Positions 1 to 8,578 of a DNA stretch of 64,000 nt are shown here, piece after piece. Made by a program: the position numbers and the translations under genes. Within the stretch, counting starts at the first letter, position 1. Each line of letters opens with the position of its first letter. The stretch is from contig NZ_BOOR01000070.1 of assembly GCF_016863335.1 (NCBI RefSeq), positions 1 through 64,000 of the forward strand. The letters run 5' to 3'. This DNA is from Planotetraspora thailandica. GTDB taxonomy: Bacteria > Actinomycetota > Actinomycetes > Streptosporangiales > Streptosporangiaceae. The notes below the pieces were generated by a model. That model was given only the letters and a program-made list of their open reading frames with translations. It did not search any database and was not told the DNA's origin.

Positions 1-1
1 A

Positions 2-1093
2 GCGCGGTTGAAGGCCTTGCTGGACGCCTACGCCAAACCCCGGAGTGAGAACGACGACCGGCCACGGCGGCAGCGCAATGCGGACGCGTTCGCGGAACTG
101 CTGGCCAACAAGATCACCACCGAGCTGGTCGTCCTGGTCAACGCCGAATCGCTCCCCACCGACCACCCCACCACCGACCACCCCACCACCGACGACGGCA
201 CGGCCAACGACGTGGCCGACGACGCTGCCGACCACGACGGCGGCGACATCGACGGCGGCCCAGACGACGCTGTCGACCCGGACGATGCCGACTGCGCGGA
301 CGACCTCATTGACCGTCCCTTTGCCGAGCACGCGGGCGACGCCACCGAGGACGTCGACGCACAGGCCGACAAGACGAACGAGGCTGCTCAAACCGGAGAG
401 GCTGGCCAGGCTGATGAGGCGGACATCGCCGCGACACACGCCGGCGGCATGGACGGTGACGACAACCGCCGGTTCAGCCTGCGTGCTACCGGGAAGCCCA
501 GCGCGAACGGCGGCGACAACAGCGCACGCCGCACCCGGGAGCGATCCGCGCAGGCCACCTCCGCATCACGGACCCACGGGAGGACGGGCACGGGAGAACA
601 GGCGCGAGATCGGTTGTTGCGGTGGAAGGTGCCGGGATTGTTGCTGGCCACCGGCCAACTCCTGTCCCCGACCGACATAGCGCGGCTGGCCCGGACCTCC
701 ACGTTGATGCGTCTGGTCATGGACGCCGACGGCCAAGTCCTCGACATGGGCCGTGCCGTACGGTTGGCCACCGGCGCCCAGCGCAAAGCCGTCTTCGCCC
801 GGTACGGCACCTGCTGGATCGACGGCTGCCCGCTCCCGGCCACCTTGTGTCAGATCGACCACGCCGACAACTGGGTAGAAGGCGGGCTCACCAACCTCAA
901 ACTCCTCGGCCCCGCCTGCCAGCACCACAACCGCGACCGCTACCGGCACCCCGAACGCTACCTACGCCGCCGGGAAGGCAAAGACCGCTGGGCCTACACC
1001 TACACCGGCCCCCGCTACCGAACCCGACGCCGCCGAACACCCACCACCGGAACGACCACCACAGGACCGCCCCGCAGCGGAGACCCACCCTGA
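2..1093 (+). CDS. DUF222/HNH endonuclease domain protein (5' end cut by window)
   Basis: Open from the first base, so the N-terminus lies outside the window; 363 residues are visible. The C-terminal third has an HNH-type layout: a Cys-x4-Cys pair (CWIDGC), then QIDHADNW with the histidine metal ligand, then CQHHNRDR. This matches the actinobacterial DUF222 plus HNH family, often repeated in these genomes. Between the visible N-terminal part and the HNH domain lies a low-complexity stretch of about 130 residues very rich in Asp, Ala and Thr, encoded partly by a 15-bp tandem duplication (161-190). Family membership is firm; nuclease activity and biological role are not established for most members. 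Confidence 0.85.
   Translation, partial: ARLKALLDAYAKPRSENDDRPRRQRNADAFAELLANKITTELVVLVNAESLPTDHPTTDHPTTDDGTANDVADDAADHDGGDIDGGPDDAVDPDDADCADDLIDRPFAEHAGDATEDVDAQADKTNEAAQTGEAGQADEADIAATHAGGMDGDDNRRFSLRATGKPSANGGDNSARRTRERSAQATSASRTHGRTGTGEQARDRLLRWKVPGLLLATGQLLSPTDIARLARTSTLMRLVMDADGQVLDMGRAVRLATGAQRKAVFARYGTCWIDGCPLPATLCQIDHADNWVEGGLTNLKLLGPACQHHNRDRYRHPERYLRRREGKDRWAYTYTGPRYRTRRRRTPTTGTTTTGPPRSGDPP
161..190 (+). repeat. 15-bp tandem duplication in the DUF222/HNH gene
   Basis: Two perfect adjacent copies of GACCACCCCACCACC (161-175 and 176-190). They encode DHPTTDHPTT in the low-complexity linker. The unit is a multiple of three, so gain or loss of copies keeps the frame. Confidence 0.9.
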
Positions 1094-1306
1094 CAACCAC
1101 GCGTCTTCCGAAAGAAGACTCCTTGACAAAGGCCACCGCACTCAGCACCGGCGGGTTGCAGGCATGGGCGGGAGCGGCGGAGCGCCAGCACGCACATCCT
1201 CGATGGCACGACCGATCAGGTCACCTGTCGTCGTGGCATGATCGCGCACGCGAGCCCAGGCGAGCCGTGATGCCCCACCGCGCGACCTCGTGACGTGCCC
1301 AGTGAC

Positions 1307-1864
1307 CTACTGACTCGGATGTGCTTCGCTCGATGGCGGCGTGGTCAGCAGGAAGTCGGGGCGGGAGCCGTCCCACTCAGGCACGATCAGCGAGTTGAGC
1401 GCGGCGACGACGCGTTTCTCCTCATAGGTGAAATGCGATTCCAGCAGGGCGGCGAGACCTTCCAGCTCGTTCCGCGTGTCCTTGGTGGCGGCGCGGTCTC
1501 CGGTTCCGAAGCGGTCGGCCAGGTCTTCCAGGCGGCGAAGCATCTCGGCCACCAGCCGGTGGTCGCGTTCCAGTTCCTCCAGCACCGGGCGCAGTTGCGG
1601 GAACTGCTCCGCCAGCGTGGGGAAGGCCACGCCGTCCTCGCCGTTGTGATGCCGGTCCAGGGCCGAACAGAAGGTCAGGCAATGTGCCCGCAGGTTCCGC
1701 GTCCGCTCTCCACCGTCAAGGTGGGAGTCGACGTTCGCGCGGAGCCGGTCGAGCTCCTCGCGGAGCCACATGTGCACTTCGATCAGTTGATTGCCGAACG
1801 CCCTCAGGCGGCCGTCCGGCTCGACTGGCGTATCCATGGTGATCCCATGTTCTGGCGCCTCCAT
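1307..1864 (-). CDS. Hemerythrin domain-containing protein
   Basis: A 185-residue protein with the hemerythrin pattern of His/Glu iron ligands: an early His (EVHMWL), HHNGED near residue 75, ERDHRL, and a late HFTYEE. Such proteins form a four-helix bundle holding a non-haem di-iron centre that binds oxygen, NO or iron. The ATG at 1864 follows an AGGAG ribosome site 7-8 bases upstream. It lies 88 bases downstream of the class V aminotransferase gene on the same strand, so co-transcription is plausible. The precise role cannot be read from sequence. Confidence 0.85.
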   Translation of the reverse strand: MEAPEHGITMDTPVEPDGRLRAFGNQLIEVHMWLREELDRLRANVDSHLDGGERTRNLRAHCLTFCSALDRHHNGEDGVAFPTLAEQFPQLRPVLEELERDHRLVAEMLRRLEDLADRFGTGDRAATKDTRNELEGLAALLESHFTYEEKRVVAALNSLIVPEWDGSRPDFLLTTPPSSEAHPSQ

Positions 1865-1952
1865 GCCCGCGGTCTCCTGGCCGGGTGCACTGCGACGTTG
1901 AATGAGAATTCATCATGATCCGGAGACGCCCGTCAAGCCGGACGGTGGTTGC

Positions 1953-3152
1953 CTACAGGTCTTCGAGGGCGTTGAGCAGGCGGTCGACGTCCGACCGGTC
2001 GTTGTAGTGCACGAGCCCCGCACGTACGGCCGAGCCAGAGTCACGGATGCCGAGGGCCTGCGTGAGCTCCCAGGCGTAGCAGTGCCCGTCCCACACGTTG
2101 ATCTTGCGGGCCGCAAGGTGTTCGGCCACCTCCCGCGGCGTGTGCCCGGCGACGTTGAAGAAGGCGGTGGCCGTACGGCGGGTGGGGGAGCCGATCAGGC
2201 TGACACGGGGCAAGGACGACAGGCCCTTCAGCAGGTGGGCGAACTCGGCCTGCTCATGCGCTTCGACGGCCGCCATCGAGGAGAGCAGACGCTCCCGCCG
2301 GGTTCCGGTCGCGCGTGGGTTCAGGCCGGCGAGGTGGTCGACCGCCGCCGTCACACCGGCCAGATCGGCGAAGGGGGAGGTGCCGGTCTCGAACCGGTCG
2401 GGCACGTCGTCGGAAGAGGAGGCCAGCTTGTCGGGCGAGAGCCGTACGAGCAGGTCGGGCCGGGAGATGACGGCCCCGATGTGGGGACCCGACCACTTGT
2501 ACGCGCTGGTGGCGTAGAAGTCGGCGCCGAGGGCCGCGACGTCGATCGAGGTGTGGGGGGTGGCGTGCACGCCGTCGACGTAGGTGAGGGCGCCCACGGC
2601 GTGGGCCCGCTCGGTGACGCGGGGGACGTCGGGCATGGTGCCCAGGATGTTGCTCGCCGCGGTGACGGCGACGAGCTTCGTGCGGTCGGTGAGGAGTTCG
2701 TCGTATTGCGCGGCGGGAAGTTCGCCGCTCGGCACGTCGACGTCCGCCCACTTGATCTGGGCTCCGCCCCGGGTGGCGGCCTGCACCCAGGGCCGCACGT
2801 TCGCGTCGTGGTCGAGCCGCGACACCACGATCTCGTCGCCGGGCCCCCAGTCTTTGGCGAGGGCGGTGGCGAACCGGTAGGTCAGGGTGGTCATGTTGGG
2901 CCCGAGGACGACGCCGTCGGGGTCGCCGCCCACGAGGTCGGCGACGGCCTGCCTGGCCTGGGAGACGATGGCGTCGGACCGCGCGCTGGCCGGGAACGCT
3001 CCGTGGGTGTTGCCGATGCCCTCGGTGTATGCGGCGGAGATGGCATCGATCACGGGCTGGGGCACCTGGGTGCCCGCGGCCGCGTCCAACCAGGCATATC
3101 CGTCAGAAAGGGCAGGGTACAGAGCGCGGATTCGCGCGATGTCGAGGCTCAT
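1953..3152 (-). CDS. Cysteine desulfurase-like class V aminotransferase
   Basis: A 399-residue PLP enzyme of fold type I. The likely Schiff-base lysine is K219 in SAYKWSGPH, preceded by DGVHATPH, whose Asp193 would contact the PLP ring nitrogen; the N-terminal YAWLDAAAGTQ motif is typical. The pattern fits the cysteine desulfurase-like subfamily (TIGR01976 type) rather than SufS or IscS, and no suf or isc partners are nearby. Whether it releases sulfur from cysteine is unproven. It is divergent from the SDR gene at 3239 with only 86 bases between, so promoters must sit there back to back. Confidence 0.85.
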   Translation of the reverse strand: MSLDIARIRALYPALSDGYAWLDAAAGTQVPQPVIDAISAAYTEGIGNTHGAFPASARSDAIVSQARQAVADLVGGDPDGVVLGPNMTTLTYRFATALAKDWGPGDEIVVSRLDHDANVRPWVQAATRGGAQIKWADVDVPSGELPAAQYDELLTDRTKLVAVTAASNILGTMPDVPRVTERAHAVGALTYVDGVHATPHTSIDVAALGADFYATSAYKWSGPHIGAVISRPDLLVRLSPDKLASSSDDVPDRFETGTSPFADLAGVTAAVDHLAGLNPRATGTRRERLLSSMAAVEAHEQAEFAHLLKGLSSLPRVSLIGSPTRRTATAFFNVAGHTPREVAEHLAARKINVWDGHCYAWELTQALGIRDSGSAVRAGLVHYNDRSDVDRLLNALEDL

Positions 3153-3238
3153 GTCTCCCGAGTTTCGCCGGTCGCGCGGGTGGAGGGAAGGGCGGGCCCC
3201 GGGCAGATGGGGCGATTCGGACCTGTTAGTCTCCGCCG

Positions 3239-3985
3239 GTGAGCGGACGAGCGGTATTGATCACTGGGGCCTCGCGGGGCATCGGACGGGCGATCGCGAC
3301 GGCGTTCGCGGCCGAGGGCGACCGGGTCGTCATCCACCATCGATCTTCGCCTGAGCTGGCCGAGGCGCTGCGCGCCGAATTGCCGGGCGACGGCCACGCC
3401 GTGGTCCAGGCCGACCTCGCCGATCCCGATGAGGTGCGCCTGATGGTCGACGCGGCGGCCGAGGCCCTAGGCGGCATCGACGTGCTGGTCAACAACGCCG
3501 GCATCTTTCTGGCCCACCCCATCATGGACGTGTCGTACGAGGAGTGGCAGGCCGCCTGGCACCAGACCCTCGGCGTCAACCTGCTCGGCGCGGCCAACGC
3601 CACGTGGTGCGCCGTGCGGCACATGGGCCGGGGCGGAAGGATCGTGAACGTCTCGTCCCGCGGTGCTTTCCGCGGCGAACCGGACAGCCCTGCCTACGGC
3701 GCCAGCAAGGCCGGCATGAACGCCCTGGGACAGTCGCTCGCCATCGCGCTCGCTCCGCGCGGCATCACTGTAGGAACGGTTGCGCCGGGCTTCGTGGAGA
3801 CCGACATGACCAACGAGCACCTGAAGGCGCCGCGCGGCGACGCGATCCGGGCCCAGAGCCCGTTCGGGCGGATCGCCATGCCGGAGGAGATCGCGGCGGC
3901 CGTGCTCTATCTGGCCTCGCCCGAGGCCGAATGGGCCAGCGGCACGATCATCGACCTCAACGGAGCGTCCTACCTCCGCTCCTGA
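3239..3985 (+). CDS. SDR family NAD(P)-dependent oxidoreductase
   Basis: A 248-residue classical short-chain dehydrogenase. TGASRGIG (residues 9-16) binds the cofactor, NNAG lies at 85-88, and the catalytic Ser140, Tyr153 and Lys157 (YGASK) are intact. The closest general type is 3-oxoacyl-ACP reductase/FabG-like, but the substrate is unknown. It starts at GTG. The first 53-bp repeat array begins a few bases after its stop codon. Confidence 0.9.
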   Translation: MSGRAVLITGASRGIGRAIATAFAAEGDRVVIHHRSSPELAEALRAELPGDGHAVVQADLADPDEVRLMVDAAAEALGGIDVLVNNAGIFLAHPIMDVSYEEWQAAWHQTLGVNLLGAANATWCAVRHMGRGGRIVNVSSRGAFRGEPDSPAYGASKAGMNALGQSLAIALAPRGITVGTVAPGFVETDMTNEHLKAPRGDAIRAQSPFGRIAMPEEIAAAVLYLASPEAEWASGTIIDLNGASYLRS

Positions 3986-3991
3986 CCACCC

Positions 3992-4119
3992 CCCCTTGCG
4001 CGTGATCATGCAGAAGTTCGTGATCACGCGCGTCCACCTGCCACGATCCCATTCGTGATCATGCAGAAGTTCGCGGCCATCTGCCCTGACCAGCCGCGAT
4101 TCCATTCGTGATCATGCAG
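3992..4119 (+). repeat. 53-bp repeat array A
   Basis: Two complete units and one truncated unit. The 20-base core CGTGATCATGCAGAAGTTCG occurs at 4001-4020 and 4054-4073; a truncated core of 13 bases is at 4107-4119. Starts are exactly 53 bases apart. A lead-in CCCCTTGCG (3992-4000) precedes the first core. The 33-base stretches between cores differ but keep a weak CA/GA-CC-x-GC signal at offset 15-21. The array runs in the sense direction of the SDR gene just upstream. Related arrays lie at 24584 and 26493. Confidence 0.9.
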
Positions 4120-4152
4120 TGCGCGACTCGCGACTGCCTCGAATACCGGACA

Positions 4153-4167
4153 CCTCTCTGAGAGAGG
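4153..4167. promoter_or_regulatory. Short palindrome upstream of the nickel/cobalt transporter
   Basis: CCTCTCT-g-AGAGAGG, a perfect 7-1-7 palindrome about 55 bases before the transporter start. It could be an operator or a 5' UTR hairpin. It does not match a Nur or NikR box known to me. Confidence 0.35.
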
Positions 4168-4220
4168 AGCAGATCTCCCGCGTCGACCACGGCCGGCTCC
4201 TCCAGAAAGGGACATACGGC

Positions 4221-5324
4221 ATGCCTTCTCAATCAGCCATCCCTCATGCCCGGCAACGAGGCAGAAGAGAGATCGTGGCCCTGCTCGTCGCGATCGTGCT
4301 GATGAACGTCGTCGCGTGGGGTGTCCTGGCCCTCCTGGTCGTGCCGAAGCACCTGCGGATCGGCACCGAGATCTTCGGCCTCGGGCTCGGCGTCACCGCG
4401 TACACGCTCGGCGTGCGGCACGCCTTCGACGCCGACCACATCGCCGCGATCGACAACACCACCCGCAAGCTGATCGCCGACGGCAGGCAGCCGGTCTCCG
4501 TGGGGTTCTGGTTCGCCCTCGGCCACTCGGGCATCGTGGTCCTCCTCGCGGCGGGCGTCGCGGCGGGAGCCAAGTTCGTCGCCGGGCTCACCCACGACGG
4601 GTCGCCCGCCCGGCAGGACCTCGGGGTCGTCAGCACCAGCGCGTCCGGCCTGTTCCTCTACCTCATCGGCATCCTCAACCTGGTGGCCCTGGTGGGCATC
4701 GCCCGCGTGTACCGCGGCGCCCGTGCCGGCAGATTCGACCCGCGCCGGCTCGACGAGGCGCTGGCCAAGCGCGGTGTCGTCACCCGGCTGCTGCTCCCGC
4801 TGATGCGCACGATCAGCCGGCCGTGGCAGATGCTCCTGGTCGGCCTGCTGTTCGGCATCGGGTTCGACACGGCCACCGAGGTGACGCTGCTCATCCTGGC
4901 GGGCAGCGGCGCCTCATCCGGGCTCCCGTGGTACGCCGTGCTCGTCCTCCCGCTGCTGTTCGCCGCCGGGATGAGCCTGTTCGACACCCTCGACGGCGCG
5001 TTCATGAACGTCGCCTACCGCTGGGCGTTCGCCCATCCCGTACGGAAGATCTACTACAACCTCACGATCACCGGCCTGTCGGTCGCGGTGGCCCTGCTGA
5101 TCGGCACGATCGAGCTGGTCGGGGTGTTGCACGACCAGCTGCGCTGGCACGACGGCCTCAGCACGTGGATCTCGGGCCTCGACCTGAACAACGTCGGCTT
5201 CCTCATCGTCGGCGTGTTTCTCCTGGTGTGGGCCCTCGCGGTGGCTTACTGGAAGATCGGCAGAGTGGAGCACCGCTGGCCGGCCGACCTGGCCACGGCT
5301 TCGACGGACGGAAAGGACATGTGA
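4221..5324 (+). CDS. HoxN/HupN/NixA family nickel/cobalt permease
   Basis: A 367-residue integral membrane protein with about eight hydrophobic segments. The family signature HAFDADHIAAIDN (H67, D72, H73) in the second helix binds Ni2+ or Co2+. A second conserved stretch, GFDTATEV, lies mid-protein, and FDTLDGAFM follows. The ATG at 4221 is chosen because an AGAAAGGGA ribosome site precedes it; the frame is open further upstream. It overlaps the next gene by one base (TGATG), so the two are translationally coupled. Sequence alone does not separate nickel from cobalt, and no urease, hydrogenase or cobalamin gene is nearby. Confidence 0.92.
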   Translation: MPSQSAIPHARQRGRREIVALLVAIVLMNVVAWGVLALLVVPKHLRIGTEIFGLGLGVTAYTLGVRHAFDADHIAAIDNTTRKLIADGRQPVSVGFWFALGHSGIVVLLAAGVAAGAKFVAGLTHDGSPARQDLGVVSTSASGLFLYLIGILNLVALVGIARVYRGARAGRFDPRRLDEALAKRGVVTRLLLPLMRTISRPWQMLLVGLLFGIGFDTATEVTLLILAGSGASSGLPWYAVLVLPLLFAAGMSLFDTLDGAFMNVAYRWAFAHPVRKIYYNLTITGLSVAVALLIGTIELVGVLHDQLRWHDGLSTWISGLDLNNVGFLIVGVFLLVWALAVAYWKIGRVEHRWPADLATASTDGKDM

Positions 5325-5704
5325 TGTTCGACCTGGAGACACGACCGAGTCCGTACGGCCATGCCGAAACGGTCGCACGGGTGGAGCGCGAGATCGAGCA
5401 GCGTGGCGCGACGGTCTATTCCCGGGTCGACCACGCCCGCAACGCCGCCGACGCGGGACTTCAGATGCCGCCCACAGTGGTGCTGACCTTCGGCAATCCG
5501 CGTGGCGGCACCCTCGTCATGCTGGAAGCGCCTGAGGCGGCCTACCTCCTGCCCCTGCACGTCCTGATCCGCGAGCACGAGGGGCAGACCCTGGTCCAGT
5601 ACCGCAGGCCTGACCTGTTCGCCGCCGATTTCGGCATCCAGGATCAGACCGTGGCCCCGCTCCAGGTGATCGACGACATCGTGGCCGCGGCCGTCAGAAC
5701 GTGA
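5324..5704 (+). CDS. DUF302 domain-containing protein
   Basis: A 126-residue soluble protein resembling the DUF302 family: an early SPYGHAETVARVEREIEQRGATVYSRVDH region, a central VVLTFGNPRGGT strand and a late D-dependent VAPLQVIDDIV helix. Its start overlaps the permease stop, which indicates one transcript. DUF302 has no established biochemical role; the pairing suggests metal handling, but that is inference. Its end overlaps the end of the convergent DUF2278 gene by 11 bases. Confidence 0.8.
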   Translation: MFDLETRPSPYGHAETVARVEREIEQRGATVYSRVDHARNAADAGLQMPPTVVLTFGNPRGGTLVMLEAPEAAYLLPLHVLIREHEGQTLVQYRRPDLFAADFGIQDQTVAPLQVIDDIVAAAVRT

Positions 5705-6695
5705 TGGTCCAGCCCTCACGGCGGGCCTGATCCTTGGTGTAGGAGACGCCGTGGACCTTGAGGCCGTCGGGGTCGAGCAGGGTGATGGACCCGCCGCCGT
5801 TTCCGAGCTGGAGACCGTCGACCGGGAGACGGACGGCGGCTCCCGGCTCGACCGGCCCTGACAGGGTCAGCGTGCGCGAGCCCTGGCCGGCCAGCCGCCA
5901 CCCGGTGAGGTCGACGGAATGGGGCGAGGCGTTGAGGAGGGTGACGGTCTCCCGTTCGGGGGCCGGGCCCTCGGGGTTGACCAGGGCGGCGACGATGCGC
6001 AACGCCTCGACGCCCGGCTGGGAACGCGGCGGCGCGGCGTCGATGGTGTGCCCGGTGGCATCGTCGGTGTGCCAGGCCTGCGACTGGAAGGCCAGGAACA
6101 CCGCGACCCACCGCTGCTCGCCCGGCAGGTGGACGAGCAGCCCGCCGTCCTGCCAGACGCCGTCGTCCGCACGGAAGCTCTTGCTGTTGCCCTGGTTCAT
6201 GTGCACGTCGTGCACGCCGTTGCCCGGCAGGAAGCCGAAGACCTTGTCGCGGGTCTTCTTCTCCGGCCCCCACCGCTCCCCGAAGACGTACACCGAGGCG
6301 GCAGGGTCGGCGATGGCGCGCTCGACGTAGTGGTCGAGCTTGTCGGCGAGATCGTTGTCCTGGCCGTCCAGGTCGGGTGGGAGCGCCCGCATGAGCGCCG
6401 GGTCGAACAGGTTGCCGCGGATGAAGTCGAGGCTCGCTCCGCCCGGGTGGGAGGGCAGCGCCGTCCAGCCGCTCCCAGCCTCGGGCAGCGTCTCGGTCAG
6501 CGGGTGCCGGAAGTCCTCGTCGGCGACGTACAGGAGTTCGGAAGGCTCCTGCTGTGACCGGACGTTGACCGCGGCGCGGTAGGCGGTGCCGCCCGAGTCG
6601 ACCAGGTGGATCTGGTAGTGAGGGGTGTCGGTCGAGCCCTCGCGACGCCGGTCGACAACCCGTCCCGCCAGCACCCCATATGACCGCAACGGCAT
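5694..6695 (-). CDS. DUF2278 family protein with C-terminal lamin-tail-like domain
   Basis: A 333-residue protein. MPLRSYGVLAGRVVDRRRE at the N-terminus is typical of DUF2278, and HDVHMNQGNS and WQDGGLLVHLP are conserved central motifs. The last 100 residues (VNPEGPAPERETVTLLNASP, then DLTGWRLAGQ) look like an immunoglobulin-fold lamin tail domain. The ATG at 6695 is chosen because family members start with MPL; the open frame runs on to 6818. No signal peptide is seen. Function unknown. Confidence 0.8.
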   Translation of the reverse strand: MPLRSYGVLAGRVVDRRREGSTDTPHYQIHLVDSGGTAYRAAVNVRSQQEPSELLYVADEDFRHPLTETLPEAGSGWTALPSHPGGASLDFIRGNLFDPALMRALPPDLDGQDNDLADKLDHYVERAIADPAASVYVFGERWGPEKKTRDKVFGFLPGNGVHDVHMNQGNSKSFRADDGVWQDGGLLVHLPGEQRWVAVFLAFQSQAWHTDDATGHTIDAAPPRSQPGVEALRIVAALVNPEGPAPERETVTLLNASPHSVDLTGWRLAGQGSRTLTLSGPVEPGAAVRLPVDGLQLGNGGGSITLLDPDGLKVHGVSYTKDQARREGWTITF

Positions 6696-6885
6696 GGTTC
6701 CCCCCATATCTGCGTCGGGCCCTCCGAGCATCACCCACCCCGATAAGTCGCGCAATATCAGGTGAAAATCGGTATGGCCGACAACATCGGCGACACTGGA
6801 ACTCCCGATTGCGCACACTAGCCGTCACGCGGGCTGATGCCGTGGAGGCGACCGCCGCGCGGCCCCAGATCGCCTGGTGAACGCC

Positions 6886-7401
6886 CTAGCGCTTGCGTCC
6901 GCCGAGCGCCTTGAGGCGTTCCGCCACCCCCGCGAACCGGTGTCGCATCCTCTCCCCGGCCCCCGGACCTGCGGCGAACCGGACGCGGGACGGGTCGATC
7001 GGCTCGCCGGTCGTACGGTCGACCAAGACCGGGTCGATCTCGCGCCCGGTCTCCGCGTCGACCACCACGACCGTGCGCTCCCCGGGATCCTTCGCGGCGT
7101 TGCCCCAGGAATTCAGGGCCAGCAGCACCGGCAGGAACTGCTCACCGCGCGGGGTGAGCACGTACTCGTACCGCACGGGCCGTTCCTGGTACGGCCGGCG
7201 CTCCAGCACGCCCACCGCCACGAGGGCCTTGAGCCGGCGCGTCAACATGTTCGGGACGATGCCCAGGCTGCGCTCGAACTGGTCGAAGCGGCTGAAGCCG
7301 TCGAACGCGTCCCGCAGGATGAGCATGCTCCACCAGTCGCCCACCTGGTCCAGGCTTGCGGCCATCGGGCAGTCGGCCCCCGAGAAGCTGGTGCGCTGCA
7401 T
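6886..7401 (-). CDS. HxlR-type winged-helix transcriptional regulator
   Basis: A 171-residue regulator. Cys11 in SGADCPM is the redox or electrophile-sensing position of many HxlR/YodB proteins; the wing-helix core spans about residues 15-100 (WWSMLILRDAF, then [20 protein letters not shown]). It carries a 70-residue C-terminal extension beyond the usual domain. Four bases separate it from the aldo/keto reductase stop upstream, so they form an operon. The palindrome at 8480-8502 in front of the reductase is the likely operator, giving autoregulation and control of the reductase by oxidants or aldehydes. Confidence 0.9.
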   Translation of the reverse strand: MQRTSFSGADCPMAASLDQVGDWWSMLILRDAFDGFSRFDQFERSLGIVPNMLTRRLKALVAVGVLERRPYQERPVRYEYVLTPRGEQFLPVLLALNSWGNAAKDPGERTVVVVDAETGREIDPVLVDRTTGEPIDPSRVRFAAGPGAGERMRHRFAGVAERLKALGGRKR

Positions 7402-7405
7402 CCGA

Positions 7406-8461
7406 TCACGCTACCGGTACGGCCGGCAGGTCGAAGCGGGCGCGGTCGCCGCCGAGCACCACGTCGAGCATGCTCTCGTCGGTCTCGTACGGAACTCCGA
7501 GCGGCACCGCGCTGACCGTGTCGAGCCGGGTGAACTGCTCGTCCGACAGCCGCACGTCGAGCGCGCCGAGGTAGTCGTCGAGCTGCTTCACGGAACGCGG
7601 GCCGATGACGGGCACATAGGCGGTCGTTGAACGGCGGCCACGCTCCAGCATCCACGCCACCGACACCTGGGCGGGCGTCGCGCCCGTCTCGCCGGCGATC
7701 GCCAGCACCTCGTCGATGACGGCGGTCTTCTGGGCGGTGTCCTCGGCGTGGATGAGCCGCTGCCAGTCGGTCAGCCGGCCTTCGGCGCTCGTGCGGTACT
7801 TACCGGTCAGCAGGCCGCCACCGAGCGGAGACCACTGGGCGACGCCGAGCCCGAGCGCATCGGCCATCGGCAGGAGCTCCCGCTCGGGGGTGCGCTGCAC
7901 CAGGCTGTACTCGATCTGGATTCCGGCGACGGGCGCCCATCCACGCAGTTCGGCGATGGCCGCCGCGTGCGACACCCGCCACGCCGGGAAGTTCGACAGA
8001 CCCGCGTGCAGAATCTTGCCCTCGGCGACCAGGTCGTCCAGGCCGCGCAGGATCTCCTCGATCGGGGTGACCGCGTCGGGGAAGTGCACCCAGTAGAGGT
8101 CGAGGTAGTCGGTGCCGAGCCGCCGCAGGCTCTGCTCGACCGACCGGAACATGTTCTTGCGGTTGTTGCCGGTGAGCGAGACGCCGCCCGCCGCGCCCGC
8201 GCCGGAGGTGTACTTCGACGCGACGACGAAGTGCTCCCTGTCGCTCTTGAGGAACTCGCCGAGCATCCGCTCCGATTCCCCCATCTGGTAGCCGTCCGCG
8301 GTGTCGAGCAACGTGCCCCCGGCCTCGGCGAACCGGTCGAACATCGCCTTGGCCTCGTCCTGCTCCGCCCCGGTGCCCCATTTGGTGCCGAAGTTGCCGG
8401 TCCCCAGGCCGTACTCCGAGACGCGGAGCCCGATTCTCCGGCCGAACGTGGTGTACCTCAT
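7406..8461 (-). CDS. Aldo/keto reductase
   Basis: A 351-residue NADPH-dependent reductase of the AKR barrel fold. The catalytic set is visible: Asp53 and Tyr58 in LLDTADGYQ, Lys83 in VASKYTS, and His in LYWVHFPD. The C-terminal cofactor motif PVIGPRSVKQLDDYLGA is present. ATG at 8461 follows GGAGGACC; the longer frame to 8506 would run through the operator palindrome. Co-transcribed with the HxlR regulator. Substrate is unknown; control by an HxlR regulator suggests reactive carbonyl detoxification. Confidence 0.9.
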   Translation of the reverse strand: MRYTTFGRRIGLRVSEYGLGTGNFGTKWGTGAEQDEAKAMFDRFAEAGGTLLDTADGYQMGESERMLGEFLKSDREHFVVASKYTSGAGAAGGVSLTGNNRKNMFRSVEQSLRRLGTDYLDLYWVHFPDAVTPIEEILRGLDDLVAEGKILHAGLSNFPAWRVSHAAAIAELRGWAPVAGIQIEYSLVQRTPERELLPMADALGLGVAQWSPLGGGLLTGKYRTSAEGRLTDWQRLIHAEDTAQKTAVIDEVLAIAGETGATPAQVSVAWMLERGRRSTTAYVPVIGPRSVKQLDDYLGALDVRLSDEQFTRLDTVSAVPLGVPYETDESMLDVVLGGDRARFDLPAVPVA

Positions 8462-8479
8462 CTGGTCCTCCCACCCGAA

Positions 8480-8502
8480 GTAACTTTCATGATGAAAGTA
8501 AC
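8480..8502. promoter_or_regulatory. Palindromic operator of the aldo/keto reductase-HxlR operon
   Basis: GTaACTTTCAT-g-ATGAAAGTaAC: 11-base arms with one mismatch around a single central base, 19 bases before the reductase start. Near-perfect palindromes of this TACTTTC type are usual for HxlR regulators. Confidence 0.75.
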
Positions 8503-8578
8503 CCATGATGCGGAACCTTCATTCCCCGGGGTCCGCGGGTGATGGGCGAACCGACCTACGTGGTCGCGCGGTGACGGG

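Noticed and set aside
1094-1306. Possible gene or terminator between the HNH and hemerythrin genes
   Set aside because: Frames here are continuations of shadows, and no convincing hairpin or ribosome site is visible.
4120-4220. Cobalamin riboswitch before the nickel/cobalt permease
   Set aside because: The leader is about 100 bases, too short for the fold, and no B12-box-like sequence was seen.
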